Positions 18,675 through 26,683 of a stretch of 42,141 nt of DNA are shown piece by piece. The translations under genes were made by a program, and so were the position numbers. Numbering within the stretch: position 1 is the first letter of the stretch; each line of letters opens with the position of its first letter. Below the pieces are notes generated by a model. It saw nothing but the letters and a program-made list of their open reading frames with translations. It did not search any database and was not told the origin of the DNA. Source of the stretch: an uncultured Bacilli bacterium (GTDB lineage Bacteria; Bacillota_I; Bacilli_A; RF39; UBA660); assembly GCA_947632205.1 (NCBI GenBank), contig CANROK010000006.1, positions 1 through 42,141 on the forward strand. The letters are read 5' to 3'.

Positions 18675-19525
18675 TGGATTTTCAAAAAGATCAAGAATAT
18701 TATCTTAAGATTAGACAAGCCACTTATTTAATTGTTAATAAAAATGCAACGGATATTCAAGTAATGAAAATAGTAAAATTAAATTATCGAGAAGTATTAC
18801 ATTTGTTTAATGATAAAATTGGCTTTGAAAAAACTTTTCATGATAATGGTAAGATGTTTGAATTAGTGCAAAATATAAGAAAGAATCATTCTTTATCTAG
18901 TGATAGTAATATAGATAAAAATAAAGATACTTATAGTTTATTACATAAACAAAACCATTATTTAACTAAAAATGATAAAGATAAATTGATTTTTCTTATC
19001 TTACTTGCATTAACATTTCGTCTTGATTTAGATTGTTTAACGTTTTTAAGTGGTGAAAATGATAAAGATTTATACTTTAAAATTTCTACTTATACTAGTG
19101 ATAAAGAATTATTAAAAATAGCTATAAGATATTTATTTGAAAATGAAAGAATTGATGTTCAAAATAATTTAGAAGATGCTATAGAGTATTTAAATAACTT
19201 AGAAAGAAGTTATCTTGATAGAGATTTACAAACTTATAACGATTTATTAAATTTTATTGGTGATACAGAAATTAAAAAAATCAAAAAAGAGTTAAAAGAA
19301 GACGATAAAATGCTTACTCCTGATGACTTTGAAAAGATATTTGATTATCAATTAAAATATTCATTATCTACTAAAAATATTTGTAATGCCTTTAATTTAG
19401 CAAGAAATAAATATGTTCGCTTTGTTAATTTACATTTGTCTTATCATCCTGATTTAAAAAGCCAATATGAAATAATGACTACTACTATTGGCTATGGTAT
19501 TACTTTAAGGAGTAGTTTAAAGTGA
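18674..19525 (+). CDS. Unrecognised helical protein between lepA and hemW
   Basis: Starts at the ATG overlapping the lepA stop. The 283-aa protein is charged and helical, with no membrane segment. Residues 22-45 (ATDIQVMKIVKLNYREVLHLF) and residues around 245-262 (STKNICNAFNLARNKYVRFV) each look like a helix-turn-helix type pair, suggesting nucleic-acid binding, but this is weak. Tight coupling to lepA and the hemW-like gene suggests a translation-related or housekeeping role. I do not know the family. Confidence 0.75.
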   Translation: MDFQKDQEYYLKIRQATYLIVNKNATDIQVMKIVKLNYREVLHLFNDKIGFEKTFHDNGKMFELVQNIRKNHSLSSDSNIDKNKDTYSLLHKQNHYLTKNDKDKLIFLILLALTFRLDLDCLTFLSGENDKDLYFKISTYTSDKELLKIAIRYLFENERIDVQNNLEDAIEYLNNLERSYLDRDLQTYNDLLNFIGDTEIKKIKKELKEDDKMLTPDDFEKIFDYQLKYSLSTKNICNAFNLARNKYVRFVNLHLSYHPDLKSQYEIMTTTIGYGITLRSSLK

Positions 19526-20604
19526 TGAGTGTGTATATTCATATTCCCTTTTGTAAATCTATTTGTTCTTATTGTGATTTTTGCAAAGTATTATATAACA
19601 AAGAATGGGCAGTTTTATATTTAAAAAAATTAAATTTAGAAATAAAAGATCGATATATGGGAGAAAAAATTAAAACAATTTATATTGGTGGAGGTACTCC
19701 AAGTTGTCTTTCTTTAAAAGAAATAGAATATGTACTTAAATTAACGGATATTTTTAATAAAGAAAATTTAGAAGAATTTACTTTTGAATGTAATATTGAA
19801 GATATAAATGAAGAATTACTTACTTTATTAAAAAAATATAATGTAAATCGTTTAAGTATAGGAATTGAATCATTTGATGAAGAAAATTTATTACTTATGA
19901 AAAGAAAGAATAATTTTAAAGAGGCATTAAAAAAGATGAATTTAATGCGGAAAATGGGATTCAATAATATTAATTTAGATTTAATATATGCACTTCCTGG
20001 TGAGAAAATGTCTACTTTAAAAAAAGATATAAATTTATTATTAAAACTTAAACCGGAACATATTAGTACTTATAGTTTAATGATTGAAGATAATACTTAT
20101 TTAAGTTATAAAAAAATTAATACAATTGCTGAAGATCTTGATGCTAAAATGTATGATTACATAGTTAAAAAATTAAAAAGTAAAGGTTATAATCATTATG
20201 AAATTAGTAATTTTGCTAAAAAAGGATATGAATCAAAACATAATTTAACTTATTGGAATAATAATGAATATTATGGCTTTGGTTGTGGTGGCTCTGGTTA
20301 TATATCTGGAGTTAGATATAATAATACTAGAAGTTTAACTAGTTATATTAAGGGTAATATTAATTCTACTGAAGAAATAATATCTAAACAAAATAAAATG
20401 GAATATGAATTAATATTAGGCCTTAGAAAAATAGATGGTATTAATATAGAAGAGTTTAATAATAAATATAATGTTAAAATGGAAGAAAAATTTCCTATTA
20501 ACCCCCTTTTAAAAAATAAAGATTTAATATTAAAAAATGGTAATATTATGATAAATCCTAAAAAATTATATGTTATGAATGAAATATTGTTAAAATTAGT
20601 ATAG
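19525..20604 (+). CDS. hemW: HemW-like radical SAM protein
   Basis: Radical SAM protein of the coproporphyrinogen oxidase-like/HemW family. The iron-sulfur motif is IPFCKSICSYCDFC (CX3CX2C) near the N-terminus, followed by YIGGGTPS and the HemW-type ISTYSLMIEDNTYL and YEISNFAKKGYESKHNLTYW. Family members act as heme chaperones. No heme gene is in the window, so the role here is open. The start could be ATG 19525 or GTG 19522, which is nearer the AAGGAG at 19507-19512. Length about 359 aa is normal. lepA-hemW adjacency is common in Gram-positive bacteria, but here one unknown gene separates them. Confidence 0.9.
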   Translation: MSVYIHIPFCKSICSYCDFCKVLYNKEWAVLYLKKLNLEIKDRYMGEKIKTIYIGGGTPSCLSLKEIEYVLKLTDIFNKENLEEFTFECNIEDINEELLTLLKKYNVNRLSIGIESFDEENLLLMKRKNNFKEALKKMNLMRKMGFNNINLDLIYALPGEKMSTLKKDINLLLKLKPEHISTYSLMIEDNTYLSYKKINTIAEDLDAKMYDYIVKKLKSKGYNHYEISNFAKKGYESKHNLTYWNNNEYYGFGCGGSGYISGVRYNNTRSLTSYIKGNINSTEEIISKQNKMEYELILGLRKIDGINIEEFNNKYNVKMEEKFPINPLLKNKDLILKNGNIMINPKKLYVMNEILLKLV

Positions 20605-20644
20605 TAAAAAAAATTTTATTCAAACTATTAATAGTGATATTAAT

Positions 20645-21055
20645 ATGATTAAAGAATTAGATATTCAAAATGCTCATTTAGATATAAATTTTAATGAATA
20701 TATATATGAATATACAGTTAGTGCTTTAGATAATATAAATTATTTAGATTTTGTCTATACTACTAATGCTGGTGTAAATGTCAATATTGAAAATAATAAT
20801 TTAATAGATAATAATATAGTAACATTTTGTGTATATAATGATAGTGACATAAAAACTTATAAATTCTATGTTAATAAAGAAAATACTAGCATAGTAAGTG
20901 AAATAGATAATTTTAAAAATACTTTAGATATTCCCAGTGAAACATTACCAATTATTAAAATCCAAATTTTATCAATTTCAATTTTTTTACTTATTTTAAT
21001 CATTTTTAGTATCTTATTTCCAAGTAAGAGAAATAAAACTTTATTTAGAAAATAG
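20645..21055 (+). CDS. Cadherin-like beta-sandwich domain protein with C-terminal membrane anchor
   Basis: Residues 1-80 fit the cadherin-like beta-sandwich pattern seen in many Firmicute surface proteins: IKELDIQNAHLDINFNEYIY, then YTVSA, alternating hydrophobic strands and DSDIKTYKFYVNKE. Residues 108-126 are a single membrane segment, followed by a basic tail (PSKRNKTLFRK). No signal peptide is present, so the domain would be exported only if the single segment inserts N-out. The frame is open upstream into the hemW 3' end, but no better start is seen, and the ribosome site is weak. Confidence 0.65.
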   Translation: MIKELDIQNAHLDINFNEYIYEYTVSALDNINYLDFVYTTNAGVNVNIENNNLIDNNIVTFCVYNDSDIKTYKFYVNKENTSIVSEIDNFKNTLDIPSETLPIIKIQILSISIFLLILIIFSILFPSKRNKTLFRK

Positions 21056-21074
21056 TAAAGTTTTATTTCTTTTT
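21031..21074 (+). terminator. Intrinsic terminator
   Basis: AAATAAAACTTTA (21031-21043) pairs perfectly with TAAAGTTTTATTT (21056-21068), with CTTTTTT following. It overlaps the 3' end of the preceding gene. Confidence 0.8.
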
Positions 21075-21100
21075 TAAATATTATTTATTGGGGGATTATT

Positions 21101-21682
21101 TTGTATAAATTAATAAAACATCGGGGTATCCATAATAAAAATATTAAAGAAAATACTTATGAAGGTATTAAATTGGCTTTAAATGACTCGAAATATATTG
21201 GGGTAGAATTTGATGTAAGAGAAACTATTGATCATGAATTTATTGTATATCATGATCCAATGTTTAATAATAAATTAATAAGTCAAACTAAATATAATGA
21301 ATTATCGAGATATATTCCCAAATTAGAAGATATTCTTAAAATAAATAGTAATAAAATGTTTTTAATTGAAATAAAAAATATTAATGATTTTGCTAAATTT
21401 ATTAATCTATTAAATAAATATAAAAATAAGAAATTATATGTTATGAGTTTTTCTAATCGCCTAATAGATAAAGTTAATATTAATGATAGAAATTATAAAG
21501 TAGGAATTTTAAATTATATTTTAAATACTAATTATAATGCTAAAAAATTAGACTTTGTGGTAATTCTTAATAGTTTAATTAATGGGCACATAATTAATGA
21601 ACTTAAACCATTAGAAGTATTTTCTTATGGTTTAAGAGAAACTTTAAAATATGAAAGTGTCTATTATATCGTCGATAAGTAG
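21101..21682 (+). CDS. Glycerophosphodiester phosphodiesterase family protein
   Basis: GDPD-family TIM-barrel hydrolase of glycerophosphodiesters. Seen near the N-terminus are KHRGIHNK (catalytic His), ENTYEGIKLAL, EFDVRET (metal-binding Glu/Asp) and VYHDPMF (second catalytic His). At 193 aa it is shorter than the usual ~240, with a compressed C-terminal half. The start is TTG at 21101, supported by GGGGG at 21090-21094, six bases upstream, and no alternative ATG before the catalytic motif. Cytoplasmic, no signal peptide. Confidence 0.85.
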   Translation: MYKLIKHRGIHNKNIKENTYEGIKLALNDSKYIGVEFDVRETIDHEFIVYHDPMFNNKLISQTKYNELSRYIPKLEDILKINSNKMFLIEIKNINDFAKFINLLNKYKNKKLYVMSFSNRLIDKVNINDRNYKVGILNYILNTNYNAKKLDFVVILNSLINGHIINELKPLEVFSYGLRETLKYESVYYIVDK

Positions 21683-21699
21683 TTAAATAACGATAATTA

Positions 21700-21708
21700 T
21701 GATATAAT
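21700..21708 (+). promoter_or_regulatory. Candidate extended -10 for murG operon
   Basis: TGA-TATAAT at 21700-21708, 15 bases before the murG ATG. The -35 (TAGTTA at 21680-21685) is poor. Confidence 0.5.
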
Positions 21709-21723
21709 TTAGTAGGTGGTATT

Positions 21724-22803
21724 ATGAGATTGATTGTTTCTGCTGGTGGAACTGGTGGTCATATTTATCCTGCTCTTGCTATAATAAATAAATTTAAAGA
21801 GGAAGATCCTAATTTAGAATTGCTTTATATTGGTACTCATAATAGAATGGAAAAGGATATTATACCAAAAAATCATATAAAATATGAAGAATTAGAAATA
21901 TATGGTTTAAATAAAGGACAATTTATTAGAAATATTAAAAATATAAATTATTTACGAAAAGCATATCAAAAATGTTTAAAAATTATGAAAAATTTTAAAC
22001 CAGATTTGGTTATTGGCGTTGGTGGCTATGTTACTATGCCTGTAATTTTAGCAGCTCATACTTTAAAAATTAAAATTGTTTTACATGAACAAAATAGTAT
22101 TCCTGGTAAAACTAATCGCATTTTAAGTAAGAAAGCCAATATTGTTTTTACTTCGTTTGTAAATACGAAAAAATATTTATCCAATAAAGTTAACGTTTTT
22201 TATTCTGGTAATCCCAGTGCTGATAATGTCCTGAATTTAAAACCAATAACTAAAAAAGATTTGAAATTTAATAATAATCCTTTAATTTTAATAACAATGG
22301 GTTCACTTGGTAGTATGTCAGTTAATAAAAAATTAGAAGAATTTTTAAAATTAAGTAATAATAATTCTTTTAATATTTTATTTATAACGGGTAAAGATAA
22401 TTATGAAGAATTTATTAAAGATAAAAAATATAGTAAAAATATTAAAGTAGTACCATATTTAGATAATTTATCGGCTCTTTTACAATCATGCGATTTAATT
22501 ATAAGTCGGGCTGGGGCTAGTATTATTTCTGAAATTTTAATGGCATCTGTACCAAGTATTCTTATTCCTAGTCCTAATGTAGCCAATAATCATCAATATT
22601 ATAATGCCAAAGATTTATATGATAATGGACTTGCTTTAATGATTGAAGAAAATAAATTAGATGGAAATAATTTATATAATGAAGTTAAAGAATTAATTAA
22701 AGAGAATACTATTTATAAAAATATTAAACAAAATTTATTAAGTTATGATAAAACGCATGCTAGTGAAATAATTTATGATAAAGTAATGGAGATATTAAAA
22801 TGA
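21724..22803 (+). CDS. murG: UDP-GlcNAc--lipid I GlcNAc transferase MurG
   Basis: Membrane-associated glycosyltransferase that converts lipid I to lipid II. Motifs are SAGGTGGHIYPALAI at the N-terminus, IGVGGYVTMPV, LHEQNSIPGKTNR, ITMGSLGSMSVN, and the donor-binding ISRAGASIISEIL with ANNHQYYNA. 359 aa is normal. AGGTGG precedes the ATG. The 3' end overlaps murB by 4 bases (ATGA), making a lipid-II and division cluster murG-murB-divIB. Confidence 0.96.
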   Translation: MRLIVSAGGTGGHIYPALAIINKFKEEDPNLELLYIGTHNRMEKDIIPKNHIKYEELEIYGLNKGQFIRNIKNINYLRKAYQKCLKIMKNFKPDLVIGVGGYVTMPVILAAHTLKIKIVLHEQNSIPGKTNRILSKKANIVFTSFVNTKKYLSNKVNVFYSGNPSADNVLNLKPITKKDLKFNNNPLILITMGSLGSMSVNKKLEEFLKLSNNNSFNILFITGKDNYEEFIKDKKYSKNIKVVPYLDNLSALLQSCDLIISRAGASIISEILMASVPSILIPSPNVANNHQYYNAKDLYDNGLALMIEENKLDGNNLYNEVKELIKENTIYKNIKQNLLSYDKTHASEIIYDKVMEILK

Positions 22804-23672
22804 ATGAATATGGTGAAGTAATAAATAATGCTTCTTTAAAAAATTATAATACTTATAGAATAGATACTTATGCTAAATATTTAATAAAACCATATAATAT
22901 TAATTGTTTAAAAGAATTAATTAAATATTTAAATAAAGAAAATATAAAATATTATGTTTTAGGTAAGGGTTCTAATGTTATATTACCTGATAATACTTTT
23001 AATGGGGTTATTATTACTTTAGAAAATTTAAATAAATTAAATATTGAAAATACGGAAGTTTATGCTGAAGCAGGTGTAATTTTAAATAATCTCGTTATAA
23101 AGACAATTGAATGTAATTTAAAGGGTTTAGAAAGTTTAGCTAATATTCCAGGTACTATAGGTGGAGCTTTGTATGGTAATGCTGGAGCCATGGGTAGGAA
23201 TATTTACGATGTTGTTAAAGATGTAACTATTTTAAAAGATAATGAAATTGTTACTTTATCTTTGCGTGATATTGAATATAGTTATCGTGATACAAGTTTT
23301 AAACGATCAAAGGATATTATTTTAAGTTGTCACTTAAATTTAGAAAAAGGTAATAAAAATGAATTATTAAAAATAATTAGTGAAAATAAAGAAAAGAGAA
23401 GACAATCACAACCTTTAGATTTGCCAAATGCGGGTAGTGTTTTTAAAAATCCTGAAGGAGTAAGTGCTGGTAAATTAATTGATGATTTAGGATTAAAGGG
23501 CTATCATGTTAATGATGCATATATTTCCGATGTTCATGCTAATTTTATTGTCAATAAAGGTAAAGCCAGTAGTGAAGATATTAAAAAACTTATTTCGATT
23601 ATTAAAGAAAAAGTGTATAATGAATATAACATAAGTTTAGAATTGGAACAAATTATAGTTGAGTGGGATTAA
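22800..23672 (+). CDS. murB: UDP-N-acetylenolpyruvoylglucosamine reductase
   Basis: FAD- and NADPH-dependent reductase that makes UDP-MurNAc. Visible motifs: YVLGKGSNVI, GLESLANIPGTIGGALYGNA (FAD binding), YSYRDTSFK, and the catalytic-Ser region PNAGSVFKNPEG, then AGKLIDDLGLKGYHVNDAYI. Length 290 aa matches the shorter MurB type lacking the Tyr-loop. Two adjacent ATGs (22800, 22804) exist but only 22800 is in frame. The next gene's ATG is 2 bases after the stop. Confidence 0.96.
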   Translation: MNEYGEVINNASLKNYNTYRIDTYAKYLIKPYNINCLKELIKYLNKENIKYYVLGKGSNVILPDNTFNGVIITLENLNKLNIENTEVYAEAGVILNNLVIKTIECNLKGLESLANIPGTIGGALYGNAGAMGRNIYDVVKDVTILKDNEIVTLSLRDIEYSYRDTSFKRSKDIILSCHLNLEKGNKNELLKIISENKEKRRQSQPLDLPNAGSVFKNPEGVSAGKLIDDLGLKGYHVNDAYISDVHANFIVNKGKASSEDIKKLISIIKEKVYNEYNISLELEQIIVEWD

Positions 23673-23673
23673 A

Positions 23674-24423
23674 ATGAAAGAGAAAAAGAAAAAGAGAAAA
23701 TTAAGATTACGTGGTTTAATTTTAATAATATTAGTGATTTGTCTTATAGGCAGTTTAGCTTTTTATATAATAAATGCACCAGTTAGAAAAGTATTAATAA
23801 CTGGCAATAATTATTTAAAAGATAATTATTTAACTAATTATCTTAATATTAATGAACTAATTATGAGATTAAATACAAAAAAATTACAAAAAAAGTTACT
23901 AGAATTAGATTTAGTTAAAGAAGCCCATATTAGTAAAAATATTTTTGGTACATTAAAAATTAAAATAACAGAAGATAAAATATTATTCTATAATTATAAT
24001 AAAAATAAAATAATATTTGGTAGTGGTAAAGAAGTGGATTATAATTCTACTTATTTAGGAGTACCTACTTTAATAAACTACGTACCAGATGAAGTATATA
24101 ATGAATTACTAAAAAAAATGCTTAAAGTAAATGATGAGACAATTACTAAAATTAGTGAGATAGAATATAGTCCTTCGATGATTGAAGATAAAGTAATTGA
24201 TGATAAAAGATTTTTATTTCGAATGAATGATGGTAATAAAGTATATATTAATACCGTTAATATGGAAAAAATAAATAATTATTTAGAGATATATGATTTA
24301 GTTGTAAATAAGAATGGCTTAGTAAAAGGATGCTTATATTTAGATAGTAATAGTGATAATAAATACTTTAATGATTGTGAAGAAGAAAAAATAATAGATA
24401 ATGATACAAATGGTGATGTTTAA
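23674..24423 (+). CDS. divIB: Cell division protein DivIB/FtsQ
   Basis: Bitopic division protein. A strongly basic N-terminus (MKEKKKKRKLRLRG) is followed by a membrane segment (about residues 15-35) and a POTRA-type domain beginning VRKVLITGNNYLKDNYL, then LVKEAHISKNIFGTLKIKIT, as in FtsQ/DivIB. The C-terminal part is extracytoplasmic and ends in an acidic tail. ATG 23674 was chosen. A TTG at 23659 overlaps murB and would place non-family residues before the basic tail. Position after murB matches the usual murG-murB-divIB order. Confidence 0.9.
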   Translation: MKEKKKKRKLRLRGLILIILVICLIGSLAFYIINAPVRKVLITGNNYLKDNYLTNYLNINELIMRLNTKKLQKKLLELDLVKEAHISKNIFGTLKIKITEDKILFYNYNKNKIIFGSGKEVDYNSTYLGVPTLINYVPDEVYNELLKKMLKVNDETITKISEIEYSPSMIEDKVIDDKRFLFRMNDGNKVYINTVNMEKINNYLEIYDLVVNKNGLVKGCLYLDSNSDNKYFNDCEEEKIIDNDTNGDV

Positions 24424-25022
24424 TGAATTATGATACTTTAGGAATGGATATAATTAAAAGTTTAGACCATAAACCAAGTATAATTTTACATAGTTGCTGT
24501 GGTCCTTGTTCTAGCTATGTTATAACTTATTTAAAAGATTATTTTGATATAACTGTTTTATATTATAATCCAAATATAGAACCAGAAAGTGAATACATAA
24601 AAAGAAAGAAGGAACAAATTAAGTTAATTAATTTATTAAAGGCAAATATTAAATTACTAGATATAGATTATGATAATGAAACATTTAGAAATAAAGTAGT
24701 AGGTTATGAGAATGAAAAAGAAGGTGGAGCAAGATGCCATCTTTGTTATGAACTTAGATTAGATAAAACAGCAAGTTTGGCTAAAGAAAATAATTATGAA
24801 TATTTTTGCACAACTTTAACAGTGAGTCCTTATAAGAATGCTAAAGTTATTAATGAACTTGGTGAAATGTTAGAAAAGAAATATAATATTAAATGGTTAT
24901 ATAGTGATTTTAAAAAGAAAGATGGCTATAAGAAAAGTATAATATTATCGAAAGAATATAATTTATATCGGCAAAATTATTGTGGCTGTTTATTTAGTAA
25001 AGAATATTTAAAAGAAGAATAA
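24423..25022 (+). CDS. queH: Epoxyqueuosine reductase QueH
   Basis: Last step of queuosine synthesis, reducing epoxyqueuosine in tRNA. The 199-aa protein has LHSCCGPCSSYV at the N-terminus, YYNPNIEPESEYIKRKKEQI, the cysteine pair GGARCHLCYELRL, FCTTLTVSPYKNAKVINELG, and the terminal RQNYCGCLFS. These give the four or more conserved Cys that bind the iron-sulfur/metal centre in the QueH (DUF208) family. The ATG overlaps the divIB stop (TAATG), so it rides on the cell-wall operon. Confidence 0.92.
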   Translation: MNYDTLGMDIIKSLDHKPSIILHSCCGPCSSYVITYLKDYFDITVLYYNPNIEPESEYIKRKKEQIKLINLLKANIKLLDIDYDNETFRNKVVGYENEKEGGARCHLCYELRLDKTASLAKENNYEYFCTTLTVSPYKNAKVINELGEMLEKKYNIKWLYSDFKKKDGYKKSIILSKEYNLYRQNYCGCLFSKEYLKEE

Positions 25023-25030
25023 TATTTTAC

Positions 25031-25059
25031 TTGTTTTAATTATATTATCATATTATAAT
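25031..25059 (+). promoter_or_regulatory. Sigma-A promoter for the gene at 25081
   Basis: TTGTTT (25031-25036), 17 bp, TATAAT (25054-25059). Confidence 0.75.
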
Positions 25060-25080
25060 AATGGGTAATTAGGAGGTTTT

Positions 25081-25635
25081 ATGGATTTAGATTATGTTAA
25101 TTCCAAATTAGAACATATTTCTTTAAAATATTTAGGGGTAACTTTAGATGAATTTTCTAATATAGAGTATAGTAAATTAAATTGGTATGGTAAAATTATT
25201 GTTGATGTTATTAATAATTATGTTGTTGATGCAAAACATTTAGAGACATTTAATAAACTTAGTAATTTAGATGATAATAGTTTAACAATTTTAGAATATA
25301 TTAGTTTATTAAAAGAGGCAATTTTTAAATTTAATAAAGATTTGGCTAGTTATTTAAGAAGTCATGAAGAAGAAATACTTAGTTTAATAAATGCAAAAAT
25401 AATGCTTAAAATAGATGGCATTAATACAAGTATTCAAAGTAATTATGATCGTATAGATGCTTTAGAAAAAATAAGTAATAGTAATCGTCAACATCTTAGT
25501 TTACAAGATGATATTAATAAGTGTAACGAAGAGATTAATTCTTTAGTAGAAGCTAAAAATCAATTAACTAATATGTATCAAGATATTGCCCATATTAATG
25601 AAGTATTTAATAGTAATTTACAAAGAAAGAAATAA
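25081..25635 (+). CDS. Unrecognised coiled-coil protein, 184 aa
   Basis: ATG follows a perfect AGGAGGT. The protein is soluble. The first ~45 residues contain LKYLGVTLDEFSN and LNWYGKIIVDVINNY, and the remainder is predicted to be long helices with a coiled coil in residues 120-175 (heptad-like spacing around INKCNEEINSLVEAKNQL). It has no enzyme motif. The N-terminal stretch resembles that of the 602-aa protein at 26684, suggesting they share a domain. It is a single gene unit with its own promoter and terminator. Confidence 0.75.
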   Translation: MDLDYVNSKLEHISLKYLGVTLDEFSNIEYSKLNWYGKIIVDVINNYVVDAKHLETFNKLSNLDDNSLTILEYISLLKEAIFKFNKDLASYLRSHEEEILSLINAKIMLKIDGINTSIQSNYDRIDALEKISNSNRQHLSLQDDINKCNEEINSLVEAKNQLTNMYQDIAHINEVFNSNLQRKK

Positions 25636-25646
25636 CTTTCTTTTTT
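25622..25646 (+). terminator. Intrinsic terminator
   Basis: AAAGAAAG (25622-25629), loop AAATAA, CTTTCTTT (25636-25643), then T residues to 25646. It overlaps the stop codon of the gene before. Confidence 0.8.
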
Positions 25647-25693
25647 GTAACCTTCTTTTTATAGTTAAATAAACTATATTAGGAGGTTTTTAA

Positions 25694-26614
25694 ATGGATT
25701 ATAATTATCATTATGGTAATAAATATTATAATTATTATGATAAATATGGAATAGAACATACTTTATATAAAAAGTTAGCACCAGAGCAATCACAAAATGA
25801 GCAACCAGGGATGGAATATTTAATGAATCCTAAACCAATATTTGATAATCCCAACTATAAGGGTAGTGGTAAGCTAAAGGATAAAGTAGCCATTATTACA
25901 GGTGGTGATAGTGGACTAGGTAGAGCTTGTGCTGTTGCTTTTGTTAAAGAAGGTGCTAAAGTAGTTATACCATATTATAATGAACATATAGATGCTGAAT
26001 TTACGAAAAAGTATTTAGAAAAACTAGGTGGTGAATGTTTACTTTTAAGTGGTGATATTTCGAAAAAAGAATTTTGCCAAAAAATAGTAAAAGAAACTTT
26101 AAATAAATTTGGTAAAATTGATATTTTAGTTAATAATGCTGGTGTTCAGTATCAAGCTGATGAACTTACAGATATTTGTGATGAACAATTTGATTGGACT
26201 ATGAAAGTTAATGTTTATGGTATGTTTTACTTAACGAAAGAAGTATTGCCATATTTAAAAAGTGGGGCATCAATTATTAACTTATCATCAATAACAACTT
26301 TTTATGGTGATCCCCAACTTATTGATTATGTTACTACTAAAGGAGCTATAGTGGGCTTTACTAGAGCACTTGCAAGAAATTTAGCCCTCAAAAATATTAG
26401 AGTTAATGCGATAGCTCCCGGATTTTTTTGGACACCATTGCAACCAGCTTGTTGGGTTAAAGAAAAGATTCCTTCTTTAGGTTGTAATTCTGCGATGGCA
26501 AGAGGAGCTATGCCATATGAACTTGCCCCAACTTTTGTCTTTTTAGCAAGTGATGATTCAAGTTATATGACGGGACAAGTTATTCATAATAATGGTGGTG
26601 AAATAATGGGATAA
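25694..26614 (+). CDS. SDR-family oxidoreductase, general-stress type
   Basis: NAD(P)-dependent short-chain dehydrogenase. A ~50-residue N-terminal extension (QPGMEYLMNPKPIFDNPNY) precedes LKDKVAIITGGDSGLGR (dinucleotide loop), as in the Bacillus YdaD/YhdF/YhxC group. The catalytic set is Asn in NNAG, Ser in NLSSITTFYG and the YVTTK motif (Tyr and Lys), so the enzyme looks active. The C-terminal region is APGFFWTPLQPACW and TGQVIHNNGGEIMG. 306 aa is normal for this subgroup. AGGAGGT at 25681-25687 precedes the ATG. The substrate is not known. Confidence 0.92.
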   Translation: MDYNYHYGNKYYNYYDKYGIEHTLYKKLAPEQSQNEQPGMEYLMNPKPIFDNPNYKGSGKLKDKVAIITGGDSGLGRACAVAFVKEGAKVVIPYYNEHIDAEFTKKYLEKLGGECLLLSGDISKKEFCQKIVKETLNKFGKIDILVNNAGVQYQADELTDICDEQFDWTMKVNVYGMFYLTKEVLPYLKSGASIINLSSITTFYGDPQLIDYVTTKGAIVGFTRALARNLALKNIRVNAIAPGFFWTPLQPACWVKEKIPSLGCNSAMARGAMPYELAPTFVFLASDDSSYMTGQVIHNNGGEIMG

Positions 26615-26626
26615 AATCCCATTTTT
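26605..26626 (+). terminator. Intrinsic terminator after the SDR gene
   Basis: AATGGGAT (26605-26612), loop AAA, ATCCCATT (26616-26623), then T residues. It overlaps the stop codon. Confidence 0.85.
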
Positions 26627-26628
26627 AT

Positions 26629-26657
26629 TTGACAGTATATGGATATTTCTATATAAT
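26629..26657 (+). promoter_or_regulatory. Perfect consensus sigma-A promoter
   Basis: TTGACA (26629-26634), 17 bp, TATAAT (26652-26657): both boxes and the spacer match the consensus exactly. It starts directly after the preceding terminator. Confidence 0.88.
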
Positions 26658-26683
26658 AAAATTACTAGTACGGAGGTTTTGGG

